From assembly GCA_900073065.1 (NCBI GenBank), contig FJOG01000072.1, forward strand, positions 116,724 through 173,791: a DNA stretch of 57,068 bases. Direction: 5' to 3'. This DNA comes from Phialocephala subalpina (taxonomy: Eukaryota; Ascomycota; Leotiomycetes; Helotiales; Mollisiaceae). Shown here in pieces: positions 42,446 to 53,860 of this stretch. Numbering within the stretch: the stretch's first letter is position 1; each line of letters begins with the position of its first letter. Below the pieces are notes generated by a model that was not told where the DNA came from, made no database searches, and was given only the letters and a program-made list of their open reading frames with translations. Both the position numbers and the translations under genes were made by a program.

Positions 42446-43429
42446 ATGGAGCTCCTCGCATTTGAACCCCGCTGGTCCGTCCTGATCTGCACCCGCTGCC
42501 AGCATGCTCTCGTGCCGGGGAAGGCCGCAGCCCATCTGAGCGCTCTCCACAACGACATCGTCACGTGCGCCCAGACCATGAGCCACTTTGAGACGTGGAC
42601 AGCAGCGACCCTTCAGCCGCCGAAGCTGGTCCAGCAGCAGCAAGTTTCCGCGACCACGCCGCCGATCCCACATCTCTGTCTGTATGACGATGGCATCAGC
42701 TGCCGCCTCTGCACCGACAAGCAGGCCTACGTCTGCCGGTCACGGAAGGGGATGCAGCGCCACCTCCGCGCAGAGCACGACTGGCAGAGCCCCCAGAGGA
42801 AGGGTCGCCATTTAGTGGCAGCCAGGCTGGCCGAGACTGCCTACTCCAAGGTTGTCACCTCTCCTGTCTACTGCCAGACCTTCTACCAGTAGAGCGAATT
42901 CGTCAGATTCTTCCAGGTCGCATCTTCGAGCCCAAGCGCTGCCGCTGCCGCCGTCGATAGAGTACAGGGTGCAGCAGGAGCAGGAGAGTCCTTCACGGGT
43001 TTGCAAGAGCAGATTGCGCTGCAGCTTGACCAAAAGCTCCAGGCTTTACGTGAGAGTATACAAGCAGAAGGCTTAAGCACGCGGCACGCTACCCAGGTCG
43101 ACCCTTGGCTCGACAAGACTCTCTGGGAATAGTATCTCAGCGGCCAGGACCTGGCTACAGCTGCTCGGCTAATCGACCTGCTACTCCAGCCAGCAGAGGA
43201 CTGCCGGCTCGGCTTCCTTCTCGCCTCGTTCGACCGGCTGATTAAGCAAACAAAATTGTCCATCATCCAAAGGGAGGTCAACGTCTTTAATCTGCACCGC
43301 GTAAACAACTTCGTGTCCCGCTATGACACGGTAAAGGTGGTCCTGACCAAGCATAAGAAGCGTACCATAATACGGCCGCTTTTGTCCAAGCTGCAAGAAG
43401 GCATATACAAGAGGTACAAGGACACTTAA
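42446..43429 (+). pseudogene. C2H2 (OrsD-like) N-terminal region of copy B
   Basis: An intact 148-codon frame encodes two Cys-Cys-His-His units of the OrsD type separated by about 65 residues. Downstream, still in the same frame after two stops, come coiled segments such as IALQLDQKLQALRESIQAEG and LASFDRLIKQTKLSIIQREV. The role of OrsD-type proteins is not well defined; they occur near secondary metabolite clusters and in telomere-linked helicase genes. Confidence 0.65.
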
Positions 43430-43914
43430 AAGCGCCTGCTCTGCTTTATCTATCGGATTGTGCATTAGAGGCAATAGCCTACCTTGCATTACAAACTAAC
43501 CGATACACAATCAGTAGCACTTAAACGGCTAATAAAAGCCGCAGAGGCACTCAATAGTAATCTCCTGCCAGGATCCAATTATCAGGAAAGCTTATCAAAG
43601 CCGCTCTAAGCAGAGCTTGACCAGGCCTATTTGCGCTTTTGTATTGCATTACTAGACTACTGTCTAAATAGCCCGATATCTGATAGTGTAGTAATTGGTT
43701 TTCTCGCTATCCTTGGGATTAACATCGAGACAAACGGCTTCCACGAGGCTTCCTCTTATACCTATCACCTATTAGCCTTAGTCAAGATAGCGCAACTGCT
43801 CGTGCTGCGCCAGGCAATTGCGGCAAAAGAGGCTGGGGAGTGCGAGCACCCGGCGCACGCGCTTAAGAGATACAGGAGCGCTTTATGGTCTATAATACAC
43901 GCTCGCCTATGAAC

Positions 43915-45098
43915 TGGATCCAGAAGCTGCGGACCTACGGGAAGAAGATCCGGGATACGACGACCGCGCTTGGCCATATTGTCTAGTCCGACGATAGAGA
44001 GGAGTTTAGGTATAAGGGACTCGAGCTGAGTATGGCCGGGTTTAAAGGTTTCATTTCGCAGCAAGTCAAGATGGTAGAAAGGCAGCTGCACAGCTTGCTC
44101 TACGCACATCTAGACGCGGACTCGACGGCTGCCCTTCCTGAGTTGAACTTGGAAGACCTCAAAGACAGCCCGGCTATCAATATGCCAGGTTAGAGCTTCC
44201 TCAAAGACCCTCGGAATGCTGCCTTATAAAGCTGCGACCACTGGCTGCTTAATCGTATTATAGAGACCAAATAACTACAAAGAGAGTTCTTTATCGAGCT
44301 CGGTTCATTAATATGGAGACGGCCTGCGGTAAAGCGCTACCTTAAGTAAATTAACACTTTCCTTGCGCGCCTACTCTTAGTTATACATATTGTATCTGGC
44401 CAGCTAGCGCGGGGCAGTGAACTAGTGAGCTTATAGTACTACAATATAGTAAACAACTTGCGGCGGAATATTTTTCTTGAAAATGGGTTAGTTAGCTTTA
44501 TGACTTTTTACTATAAGGACTATAGCATCGAGGGCTCTATTAAGATCACTTACCGCTACCTTTTAAAAGAGGTTAGTAGGCTAGTTGTCTACTACCTATA
44601 GCTTGTCCTTCTATTTGCTAACCAGCTCCGACTGCTGGCCCTTGGTCAGACGGCTATAGCCACATTCTCACCGTTCCTCTGGGTATAGCCGCACGAAGCG
44701 CATAATAACACGGGCTAATATAGTCCATGGCCGAGCAGTCGGTTGAGCCATATACTCAAGCAGGAGTTCTAGACACACTTGCACACTCAAGCTAATATCC
44801 AGATCTGGCGACACGCTGCCATCGCCATCTCACGCCGGCACTTAAGGCAGGCCAAGTTCAGAAAGGACTTTGATATTAGAGCCGGACTTGCCGCGACGTG
44901 GAACGACGCGCAGGTTTGCCACGCGGCCGATCTAGTTGCATTAATCTATGCCCGCGGAATCGAAAAGGCACCTGGGCACGTGGCCGCGGCGCGCGCAGAG
45001 TACCGGCAGATTAGCCGCGAGTGGCATGCGTGGCTTAGTCTTGCGCCGTTCCCTGATAACCCTCTTCTCGAGTTTAGGAAGGGGTTTGATGTTATTTG
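43915..45098 (+). pseudogene. Tyrosine-recombinase-like core of copy B
   Basis: Reads MNWIQKLRTYGKKIRDTTTA, LELSMAGFKGFISQQ, HIVSGQLARGSELVSL (Arg codon at 44410-44412), RNIFLENGLVSFMTFYYKDY, IKITYRYLLKEVSRLVVYYL, then THLHTQANIQIWRHAAIAIS (Arg at 44819-44821, His at 44822-44824) and a last block DLVALIYARGIEK...EYRQISREWHAWL. The spacing and the ARG-E / W-R-H-x-A-I motifs equal those of copy A. In a tyrosine recombinase the second motif would carry HxxR, and here the order is RH, so catalysis is not shown. Gln/Trp-site stops break the frame. Confidence 0.55.
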
Positions 45099-45439
45099 AG
45101 CGAGACGGGTTACGACATGGTATAATGCGCAGGCCGCCCATACGTCCGATATAGCTGAGCGGATCTATACTCGTATGATTAATGAGTTCTTCGGGCCTTT
45201 TACACTTACTTGGGATAAGAAGTGCCAGATAAGATAGAAAGTTCAGGGAGCGCTTCTACTAGCTCGGGCTCGTCGTTAAAGCGGAAAGCGTTATCTGATA
45301 TTTCTGGAAACCAAGGAGCAAAGAAAGCAGCACTTGGAGTTAAGCGTAAGGTTAAAGGTATAAAGCTATAATATTTTAATTATTTGTAAAGTAGTAAGAC
45401 TATATCGTAATCTTACGTTCAGCTCAATATTCTGCGCGG

Positions 45440-45719
45440 TTTTTCTTCAGGAACCCTATTAAGAAGGCCGAACAGATTCAAAACGAAAACAGAAGCGAAC
45501 TCGTCTGCGATACCCTCGCCGATGGGAAACCCATGGCCATCGAGTCTCTCGTGCGAAGAATCATCCTCTTTAGGGTTATCAGGGATTACCCCAACCTTCC
45601 CGCTGTAACTCTAGGCCACACCCACCTCTCGGCGTTCGTTAAGAAAGCTCAACTGCTTGCGGTTCAGTGCGCTGTGACGGTACAAGAGCACGAGCGAGGT
45701 CAAATGCGACTTGGGTAAA
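45440..45719 (+). pseudogene. Fragment of a further composite element
   Basis: A single frame reads DTLADGKPMAIESLVRRII, then VIRDYPNLPAVTL and HLSAFVKKAQLLAVQCAVT, ending in a stop at 45717. The last block resembles copy B near 43770-43830 (YTYHLLALVKIAQLLVLRQA). It is therefore a piece of a related element joined directly after copy B, without the N-terminal fingers. Confidence 0.5.
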
Positions 45720-46681
45720 GTGATTGTTTACGAGGAGAGAAAGAGATTCGTAAGGAAAGCTCTGACTTAAACTATTTACACAATATTCATAAAGTATGAA
45801 AGTCCACCTGATCATTCCCTCACAGCCTCCACTGTAGCCTAGTAGGCTACAGTAGTCGTCCAGGTAACAGTAGAAATGAGCGCGGGGTATATACACGTGA
45901 CCTTCCATCTGACAGCAGCATGTTGAGATTTAGGGCTCTGATATCACGTAATATCACGTGCAACGTATAAACCAGGGTAAAAAGGACTGAATTGGCTGCT
46001 GTTCTACAGTGGTAGGTAGCCCATATTTATAGGCCCTGAACGCCCTAATTCATGTGTCCTAAACCCCTATACAGCTGAGCTTCTTCAGCTGTATCGGCGA
46101 CCCCGACAGCGCCTGACCCCCCTATAAGGTTCAGCTCTACATGGCTCTTAAGCTCCAGCTCTACAGGGTCTTTAGGCTTCAGCTCACCAGGCTCTACAGG
46201 GGTGCTTACAAGCTTCAGGTGCCTAGGTCCAACACAACAGCCGCGACAGGTTCGCCACGCCCGCCTGGGTCGTTATGACTCCTGCTGCACTGCCAGAGAC
46301 CATTACCTGGTAGATAGCAATTAAATTGCCATTCAAAGACTACGCAAGCACGCTACTCTGAATGCATTGGCCTCTCAATCCAGAAAATTAATAACGAGTG
46401 TCAAGAATATTCGGCCACGATTGAAAGCTCACGAGAAGAGCATGGATGTATTTGCACGGCTTCGATACGTCAAAAAGGAAGAAGAAAGGGCAAGAAATAT
46501 GTCTTTGGATGGACAGAGCACAGGTGTTTTTTCTGTCGATAATGCATCAAGTGATATATAAAGCTTTCTAACAATGCGCCTCCAACCCATCTTCTCTGGG
46601 GCGAGAACTTTGTGTAGGAGGTTCACCCACCTTGACATCCAAAGGCAGAGAAACAAATAGCATCATCTTCCTTCCCACCGA
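45720..46681. other. Intergenic region with small imperfect repeats
   Basis: About 960 bases. At 45838-45856 there is a palindrome TGTAGCC/GGCTACA around five bases. At 46127-46205 short repeats of the type CAGCTCTACA and CTACAGGG recur, an imperfect tandem pattern. The 64-codon frame at 46367 has no family likeness. No gene is recognised. Confidence 0.4.
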
Positions 46682-47646
46682 TCATACAATAAAAATGTTA
46701 ATAGGCGCAACGATAATCTCATATCCCGCTCCCCCACCGCAGCATGCCAACAATACCGCAATCGGTATCAGAACAACTGCGAGCAGAATCGCCACAAAAC
46801 CGATAAACAAAATGGGATTTGACAACAGCCGACACCCAAAAGCACCTGCCAGCAACCAAGCTCCAAGGCCGAAACTCACCGGCCAGTCCTTTGGGTCCAC
46901 TTTTGGTGTAGCAGCATAGGCACCAGCGATTTCGTTCCTAAAGATGGAGTAAAACATGCACAAGGCAGAGAAGAGCGCACAAGCATCGAAGACGAGAAAA
47001 ATGAGCAGGATTTTGCTGAAGCCTGAGCCGAGGAAGAGGCTGAGAGGGATGAAGGAAAAGCTGAGGATAACAGAAAGGATCAGGATGGCGCCGACAGCGT
47101 CTGAGAGGCGGCGAACAAGAAAGTGGTTGATGGAGGTTGCGCTGGTGAATTGTTGGTATTGTTTCACTGAGGCTGAGGACGCCTCAGACGTGTTGGAAGG
47201 CGAGATATCAGCAAAGGTAGCTGCAGAGATGTTGAATGAATGTAGGAAGTTGCGCTGGCAGTTTATGGTTTTATTCGTTGACCGGCAAACGCCTGATTGC
47301 ATGTTAATAGTTGTCCTGACGAACTGGAGCAGAAGTGTGGTGGTAAGTGTAAAGATACAGGCGAAACGATACTAACCAGAAAGCCCAAACATGTAGATGT
47401 CCGGTACAGTACTAAAATTGCATGATGCGCAGTTGCTACCCATAGCATGTGTTAAGTTAGGGCCATTTGCTGCATATAAATAATATTTCGATTCAGATGA
47501 AGTTCGACACCCTGATAGCACACAGATGCTTAAGACTATTGCGCCTAGCAAAGACGTCAGTGTCTGACGACCCAGAATGATAACGAGTACCTCCACCTAC
47601 CCAGATTGAATGGAAGGAACCAAAAATGAGAGGCAGAGAACTTCAT
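46682..47646 (-). CDS. SUR7/PalI family four-TM membrane protein
   Basis: The 3' exon (to 46682) holds a long frame with FLVRRLSDAVGAILILSVIL, LLIFLVFDACALFSALCMFY, FGLGAWLLAGAFGCRLL and AILLAVVLIPIAVLLACCGG, i.e. three transmembrane helices in the family positions. The preceding exon carries the first helix, LLGAIVLSICVLSGC, and the extracellular segment NCASCNFSTVPDIYMFGLSG with paired Cys, joined across an intron near 47374-47317. Proteins of this type sit in the plasma membrane (eisosome or pH-signalling functions). The true start is uncertain: the first-TM frame is open to about 47605, but a start Met there is missing, and an upstream ATG at 47646 would need an intron I cannot place in phase. 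No frameshift inside the long exon is seen. The last ~25 residues end in INIFIV. Confidence 0.6.
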
Positions 47647-47649
47647 TGT

Positions 47650-48170
47650 TTATGTCGCGAATTTTATCAATCCGCTATAAAGATCTGGTTCTGGCTCGGT
47701 TGCGCTCGTGAGTCGTAAGTTCGTAAGTCGTGAGAGCGGTTGGAAAGTCGTATCGTAGTTAGATTGAGTAATTTTTCCAAATTTCCTAGATATAAATGAA
47801 GGACCAATGTCGGAATGACATGAAATAAAGAGCATTGGGAATACTCGACAGTTTTGAGGTTGGTATGGTAGGTCCCGCACGCGCCCTTGGCAGCAGCCAC
47901 AACACGTACCTGCATCGATGGCGTTTTCCCAGAGCGGCAACAAGCTAAAAATACTCACAATCAGCCATAGAACCAAAATTATTGTAGATATTGAACCAAT
48001 TGAGATGCGTAGGGATAAATAAAGTCTAAATGGCTTCTGTTTGTGGGGCTTAAGGCGCTGTGGGCCTGGGCAGCAGCGAGAGTACACGGCGTATTTGCTT
48101 TTATTTTTGGGCTTCCTCTTTTCTGTGGCTGCTTCAGGCTGGACTGGTCGTGATGGCGAGTAGGATAATC
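47650..48170 (-). CDS. Putative small single-TM membrane protein (hypothetical)
   Basis: The minus strand has a frame from about 48170, with KRKPKNKSKYAVYSRC leading to LRISIGSISTIILVLWLIV, a single hydrophobic segment, then LLPLWENAIDAG before a GTACGT donor at ~47909. A second exon, beginning after an AG near 47794 (KFGKITQSNYDTTFQPL), would end at 47650. Start and splicing are uncertain. I recognise no family. It might be a remnant upstream of the SUR7-like gene on the same strand. Confidence 0.3.
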
Positions 48171-48423
48171 TTCAACTGTGTCTAGTCAGTAAAGCTCTCC
48201 GATGTTGCAAAGCTTGATCGAACAGTCTGCGGGACTCAGTTGCTGCTTGAAGGGCCGTTCTCCCTTCTTCATTAGTTGCTGGGGCGTGAGCCGTCGAGCA
48301 TGTTAAAATAGGTATGATTTGATGATGATCTTGATCGAGCATACCCTTCTAAGAGGGTGGGGAAGCGACAATTATATAGAAGAGTGTCAGAAGTTCCAGC
48401 TGATAAAAAGCAATACACGCTAA

Positions 48424-48672
48424 CAGGAACCCCACTTCAACACCATCATCTACGGCGACAATCAAGGCGCTATCGCCCTTGCGAAGAATCCTCAGTTCCA
48501 CGCCCGAACCAAACACATCGACATCCAACACCACTTCGTCCGTGAGAAGGTTGCCAATGGGAAGGTGGATCTGAAGTATATACACACATCGCAACAAGTG
48601 GCAGATGGATTGACCAAGGCGCTGCCCAGGGATCCGTTCCAGAGGTTCCGCAAGGCTATGGGAGTTGAGTAA
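48424..48672 (+). pseudogene. Copia RNase H C-terminal fragment
   Basis: An 82-codon open frame reads YGDNQGAIALAKNPQFHART, KHIDIQHHFVREKVANG and ADGLTKALPRDPFQRFR, then a stop. It is the Ty1/Copia RNase H end with the final catalytic motif before ADGLTKAL. It belongs to a different Copia lineage from the 13.7-20.6 kb element. A purine-rich stretch (AGAGGGGAGG) follows the stop, as expected before a 3' LTR; the LTR end was not confirmed. Upstream parts of the element are missing. Confidence 0.8.
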
Positions 48673-49438
48673 TCCCCAAGATCAGAGGGGAGGTTCACTG
48701 GTCTCACTTGTCGTTTGGCTGATCGTTTGTGGACTAATTTGGTTCCTACTTAGGGTTAGGGGTTCAATGGTATTGGTGTCTGGTAGGTAAGTACCATTTG
48801 AAGGACACATTAAGTGAGGCCTCTGAGGAAAGAGTAAGTATAAAGACCGGCAATAGAGCCATCCCGGTATAATAAGTACCGACATTGTCGCGCCGAATCA
48901 ACGTCTCTGTTCAATTCAGTGTCTGAGGTAGTCATCAAATTTTCGGTAGAATCGGTCTTAGGTTTGGCCGTGGATCTATATTGGAAGTCGGGGAGGGGGT
49001 GTGTCTCTAGTAAATGACGCTGCGCTAGCTAACTACATATAGATACAAAGGGTAGACGGGTGACGCTGCGCTATTGAAGGCCCGGATCGGGGTCTTACCC
49101 CTATGCCGGCGCGGTGTTTCGATCAAACACCACTCTGCGCCCGCCCAAAAATGCGAGCGCTAATAGCCGCTTCCAGTCAATACCACGCGATTTTAGTATT
49201 TGATCGAAAAAGCAAGCTCGCGAGGCTAGATCTCGAGTTATAGAAATAAAAAGTAAAGATTTGGAAAGAGGATAATAAATAAATAAGATTGTAATTAAGA
49301 ATAAATATTTTGTTGGATATTTTTAATATATAATTTATTTTATTAAATTTTTATTAAATTTTAATATTAAATTTTATTAAATTTTTATTATATTTTAATA
49401 TTATATTTTATTAAATTTTTATTTACAAATATTATATG
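48673..49438. other. Possible LTR remnant, then AT-rich tandem sequence
   Basis: 48673-48940 may be the 3' LTR of the Copia scrap. It includes one TTAGGGTTAGGGG stretch near 48752 that I treat as chance. At 49117-49135 GGTGTTTCGATCAAACACC is an inverted repeat. From 49185 composition turns AT-rich, and 49320-49430 is a tandem array of ATTAAATTTTTATTAAATTT-type units. Confidence 0.45.
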
Positions 49439-49744
49439 CTAAAGCAGATAATACATGGCCAAAATGTCCAAGGGGACTTGGGGGATTGCGCTGGTGTCTC
49501 GTTGGTCTGGATGGAGTCTGCTTGGTGTCGCAGAGATGCTCGAGGTCTCGCATGACGAGGAGCTGTCTGGATTATCGGTGGGAGAGAGGGTCTCGAAGAG
49601 GCTGATGAGGACGTGGAGGTTCGAGAGGGAGGGGTGTAGTGGGTCTTGGAGAATGAGAAGTGCCTGAAGTCTGTGCACGTCCGTGCATTTCAGGGCAGAT
49701 CGCGAAAAATTGCAGCATGAAGGCCTGGATTCGAGTCTTTGCAT
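49439..49744 (-). CDS. Possible C-terminal exon, unknown protein
   Basis: A minus-strand frame of about 100 codons ends in AMYYLL and contains RLQALLILQDPLHPSLSNLH and VLISLFETLSPTD, an ordered helical segment. It lacks a plausible start Met and upstream exons. It could be the end of a decayed regulator. The plus strand offers a competing frame of 70 codons without family likeness. Confidence 0.25.
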   Translation of the reverse strand: MQRLESRPSCCNFSRSALKCTDVHRLQALLILQDPLHPSLSNLHVLISLFETLSPTDNPDSSSSCETSSISATPSRLHPDQRDTSAIPQVPLDILAMYYLL

Positions 49745-49799
49745 CCTAGCCCTGAACGTGACTTCATATCAAGGAAAGAAGGGAATATCCTTCGTCGAA

Positions 49800-50985
49800 T
49801 CCTTCTTCTCTTTCCATCTCACCTTGCTGGTCCTTGGGTATATTCTAATGCTGACCATAAAACCTCGATTGGACGGTCGTGAAGTTTCAAACCTTTCGGG
49901 AGTTTGATGAACACTGCCAATACACCACGAGATGAAGTCGGACTTCTTTGTTCCAGGGTCTCTCACTTGTCCCAAAATATATTTCTGAGCATTTTTATAT
50001 TTCTAAGTGACAATAAAAAGTCGATCGGAGAGCGTTGATCTCGAGTTCTTGAGTTTTCATTTTTGCGGTCATGTCTAATGAATGCTACCCTCACCGACCG
50101 CGAGACCACGACCTTCTTATTACCGCAAGAATCCCTTCTCTCTTCTCAACATTTGTTCTAGGGCATATTTCAAGGCTAGATCGACGATAAAAAATCGGTC
50201 GGAGGCCCGTGGTCTCAAAGCTTTTGAGCGTCTAGTTTTATATGTTCGGAGCCATCGCCCACCCCCATCAGATCGAGACCTTGTCGCCTGAGGAGAATCT
50301 CTAGCTTTTGGGAATGTGTTCTTGATTATATCCCGATGCCGAAATGGCCATAAAACTTCGGTCGGAGGGTGCTAGTCTTGAGTTCTCGAATTTGATAGTC
50401 AAGTTCGGGTGCTGGTAAATGCAGCGCTCACCACCACCAATTCCAAGAGATAACGACCTCCTCTTATAAGAAGGTCCTCAATCTTCTCAAAATACGTTCT
50501 TGGATATGTCCTAATGCCGTATGAATAATAAAACGTCGGTCGGGAAGCGTTAGTCTTAAGTTTTGACTTTTGCAACTCCGAATGTCTGACGAGGTGTTGT
50601 ATCAGTTACGGAAGCGGTTGGAGGCAAAATGTATGGTATTGATGTCAAATCTGTTTGTCTAGCTAGGTGGAAATGTCTGCTTGATATAGTGCTCTTGCTG
50701 GAACATCGGCATTAGGCCAAACTGCCTAGTGAAACTATGCATAACTGATGATGCGGCTTCATGCCAACATGCTACAATTTCCCCACCGCATTGAGACCAT
50801 TGTCACAGATTACGAGTCCTCAACTGACATGTTGCTATCCCCATATCCAATTCACGAGCGAAAATAGGAACTTCTCTTTGCGGCGGCTGCTCTACGTTCT
50901 CGAAATACGTTCTTAAGCATATTTCAAAGCTTTCTCGACAATAAAACCCCGGTCGGAGGCCTTCGTTCGTAAACCAAAGCTTGCT
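49800..50985. repeat. Degenerate tandem array, unit about 155-180 bp
   Basis: A motif of the form ATAAAA followed by CGGTCGGAGG-like sequence and TAGTCTTGAGTTCT recurs at about 49857, 50013, 50187, 50350, 50528 and 50941. Spacings are 156, 174, 163, 178 and 413 bases, the last about two and a half units. A second motif, TTCTCAAAATACGTTCTTGG with variants, precedes it in most units (near 50150, 50310, 50483 and 50897). Unit identity is low, so the array is old. There is no coding frame through it. A unit near 170 bp is close to nucleosome repeat length, which may be coincidence. Confidence 0.65.
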
Positions 50986-51600
50986 TTCGTTAATATATCT
51001 CTGGCAGTGCGCCCCTGCCGAAGAACCTACACAGGGACTAATTGCGCTACCGCGATAATTTGAATTTTTCTCGGGATAATCATTTGGATCAATTTAATGC
51101 TTTTTCGCTAAAAGAGAAATCTTAGGATCTAATTTACAAGAGTTATTAATGCCGAATCTAGAGAAGTTCAATAGATAAACTCTTATTATCGCTATTATAT
51201 CTCGCGAGCGATAAAGTTACTCTTACTTTTGGGACTCGACTCTACGATTAATTCGAAAGAAATCGATCATAAAACCTTGGGTATATAGCGTTAAATGCGA
51301 AATAACTGAAAACCTCCTAAGAATACTCAAAATTGCTTTCTCGAGCATTCGATTTTAGCTTTCAAATTTAAAGTAAGTTTGAATTTAATCTTACAATAAG
51401 AGGCTTGAGATAATTACGTGAGCTTTTTCCTACCTCGTTCTCTTAGAATGCTCATTCAACTTATTAAACCCTAAAGGGTCGCTTTATAATAAGATTAGTT
51501 CGAGACATAGCTTCTCAGGCGGATCAAAGAGAATAAGCTCTGGAGCTAAAAGGTACCTAATTTTGCCGCAAATTCGCAATCCCTTGTGCTAACCATTCCA
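50986..51600. other. Decayed intergenic region
   Basis: Moderately AT-biased, with no open frame of note and nothing recognised. It leads into the kinase relic. Confidence 0.45.
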
Positions 51601-51639
51601 CATCGCCACCAGCAATTCCTTTGTTTAAGATTCTACCAG

Positions 51640-52260
51640 CCTTCATCATCGATGACCAATAGAATGCTCTACCAGATCTTAGACGCGCTAGATTTCGTCC
51701 ACACGTACAATCCGCAAATTATCCATCGAAACATAAAGCCTGCGAACATCCTTTACTAAGGCGACAAGTTCCTTTTGACGGACTTCGGCATCACAAGGTT
51801 GTTGACACATCAAGGACTATAGTTAGATCGAAGTAGTACGTGGCACTTAAAGTTCGGCAAAATAGTGAATAGACGCCAAAAGTCGACATATACGGGCTCG
51901 AGATAACCTTCGTAGAGCGTTTAAAGGAACTTCTACTCGAAGCGGAGAAGGAGGTTATATAGCAGCACTAAAAGCGGTAACACCGGTACCTTCAAACACT
52001 TTTAAGCCAGTATGAACTTCGTATGGCAGCAATGCTCGTTGACGTCGCTAATCAGCGTTCGACGGCTCATTAGCTCCTCCGGGACTTCTTTCCTTATACT
52101 TTATTACAAAATGCGCAAACTAATACTGCCTCGTCGAGCTTTGGGGTATCATCACCTCTTGCGAATCGAGTAAGTAGAACGACAATAATATGCTTCGCAG
52201 TACTTACTTTAGGGCGCTACCATATAAAAACTGCAGTATACTAAAAACTTTTTAAGACGT
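51640..52260 (+). pseudogene. Serine/threonine protein kinase relic
   Basis: Stops ignored, the frame reads MLYQILDALDFVH, IIHRNIKPANILY, LLTDFGITRLL, and after a frame change TPKVDIYGLEITFVERLKEL, LQTLLSQYELRMAAMLVDVA. These are kinase subdomains VI to XI. The catalytic HRD Asp is changed to Asn (HRN) and the DFG is kept. In-frame TAA or TAG codons and one frame shift (near 51860) inactivate it. The Asp-to-Asn change and the stops are all G-to-A or C-to-T, in line with RIP. The N-lobe is not readable upstream. Confidence 0.65.
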
Positions 52261-53860
52261 ATATATAAATACATGTAGATAAAAGCCAGACTTAGTACAA
52301 ACAATATAATCCAATCAAACTCGAAGCGGAATATTACAAGCAATCCGATAATTAAGAGCTCCGCAAAACCTCAAGGCATATCGAAGAGATTACTTGCGAA
52401 GACTACACAAAGGAAAGCAAAAATGAAATAAACGATCAAGTATTCAATAAAGCCTTTACATTTAAATCCGCGTGATTATCGAAGTATATATATAAGATAT
52501 TATAGTAAAGTTATCATTTTTAGTTAAAAGCAAAGAATACTTCTATATACCGTTACTATTCGAACTATATAACTTCAAGACATACAAAAGATATAAGATT
52601 CCAAAAATTCAGTTTTATTTTAGTATTCTTATTCCGGTTACTATTTTCGAAGGTCCGCTCTCGATTAATGCAAATCGTGCAACTCCATGTAAACTCTACG
52701 TTCAAACAAAACATTACTCTAACTATCTTGGCCGATAATATTGATCCTCAAGAAGTATTACCTTTAATGCAGGATATAGCATGCAAGTTGCTAGCGTCGC
52801 TTCAAATAGAAGGCTATAGCAATAATGTGATAATTGCAGGCAATAGTATAGTTCGATAAGAGTTAGGACTCCATTATACTAAAACTTGAGTTTGAAAATA
52901 AGAAATAAACATAATCCCGCGGGACCTCAAGATTGCTAAGACCGTCACGCTTTTTTACTAATAGCAATCGGAATGAGGCCGAAGAGAAGACGTTCTGTGA
53001 ATCTTTCCGGGGTCTAGTAGTGGTTACAAAGTATATTATACTATTTCAATAATTTCATTCGTCTTACATAGATATAGATTTGAAAGTTTCAATCGGATTG
53101 TTTTCTTATACTATAGTATTAACTAGAATATATTAAGTAATTAAGATACGAACGAGGATATATCCTACTACCTATTGACTCGAGCCCAGATCTGCGAGGG
53201 TTGAGTTATTTGAAGACAGGGATCATAAATAGACAAGACCTTTATTTTCAACCCCGACAAACTTAGGCAAAGTTCCTTATCTTCGAAATGTCTCGACCTT
53301 CATATTTAGCCAGAGTACAGTTCTTGCCCTCGTTAATTCGGATTTTGGCTCGATTTGGCTCCTGATCTGGCTTTCACTTCCAATCTCCACCACCAGATCC
53401 TTATGATACTATACAACAGAGCTGCGCTTGACATCACGCCTACAGTTGGCTAGCGTGGACGAAACATGGACGGATTTAGCCTTGCCGCCAGTGTCATCGC
53501 TGCAATCCAACCGGACACGCGGAATACCCTTGCGCCGATCATTTTGGTCCCGCTGGAAGATCGCCGCATTTCTACATTAAAAGCCTGTCTCACGCCATTG
53601 CACTGAAGCTTTATTCTAATATTGTCTTTTAGCTATGCTCTTCTCTGCAGGAGCTTCACAGTGACAAATCAAATATTTCACTTTTCATTCTAATCCAGTT
53701 CTATGTGGCCGCAAGTGGTTTACAGAGGATGACTGGCAAATGCGCTGCACCTATCTCCCCACCCAGCAAGGATTCGGCCCCATGAGGCTGGTTCGGCAAT
53801 ATCCTCCCCCTACTCCTTCCTCCTTTCTTTCCCTTACAGCTAGGAGCGAACTCCGTGTCC
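52261..53860. other. AT-biased decayed region, no gene recognised
   Basis: Repeat-like composition with stops in all frames. A 63-codon open frame at 52668 reads as a possible protein end (PLMQDIACKLLASLQIEGY) without a known family. From about 53330 composition is more balanced but no family appears. No RNA gene was recognised. Confidence 0.4.

Larger units (their letters stand above)
42446..45235 (+). mobile_element. Composite element copy B: OrsD-like C2H2 region plus recombinase-like core
   Basis: From ATG 42446 the frame carries an N-terminal Cys/His region, LICTRCQHALVPGKAAAH followed by LSALH, and ISCRLCTDKQAYVCRS followed by RHLRAEH. The rest continues to about 45235 with at least a dozen stops at Gln or Trp positions (for example TFYQ-stop-SEFVRFF and LWE-stop-YLSGQ) and one frame change near 43905. 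A recombinase-like core is at 43915-45100. No helicase was found after it; the next identifiable segment belongs to another fragment. The 42430-43080 part is unusually GC-rich for the area. Copy B is diverged from copy A at the protein level but shares its motif order. Confidence 0.65.

Noticed and set aside
48750..48764. TTAGGGTTAGGGG, possible interstitial telomere
   Set aside because: Only two units, in a probable LTR remnant; too short to mean anything.
49728..49750. GGATTCGAGTC resembling a tRNA B box
   Set aside because: No A box at the right distance and no acceptor stem.
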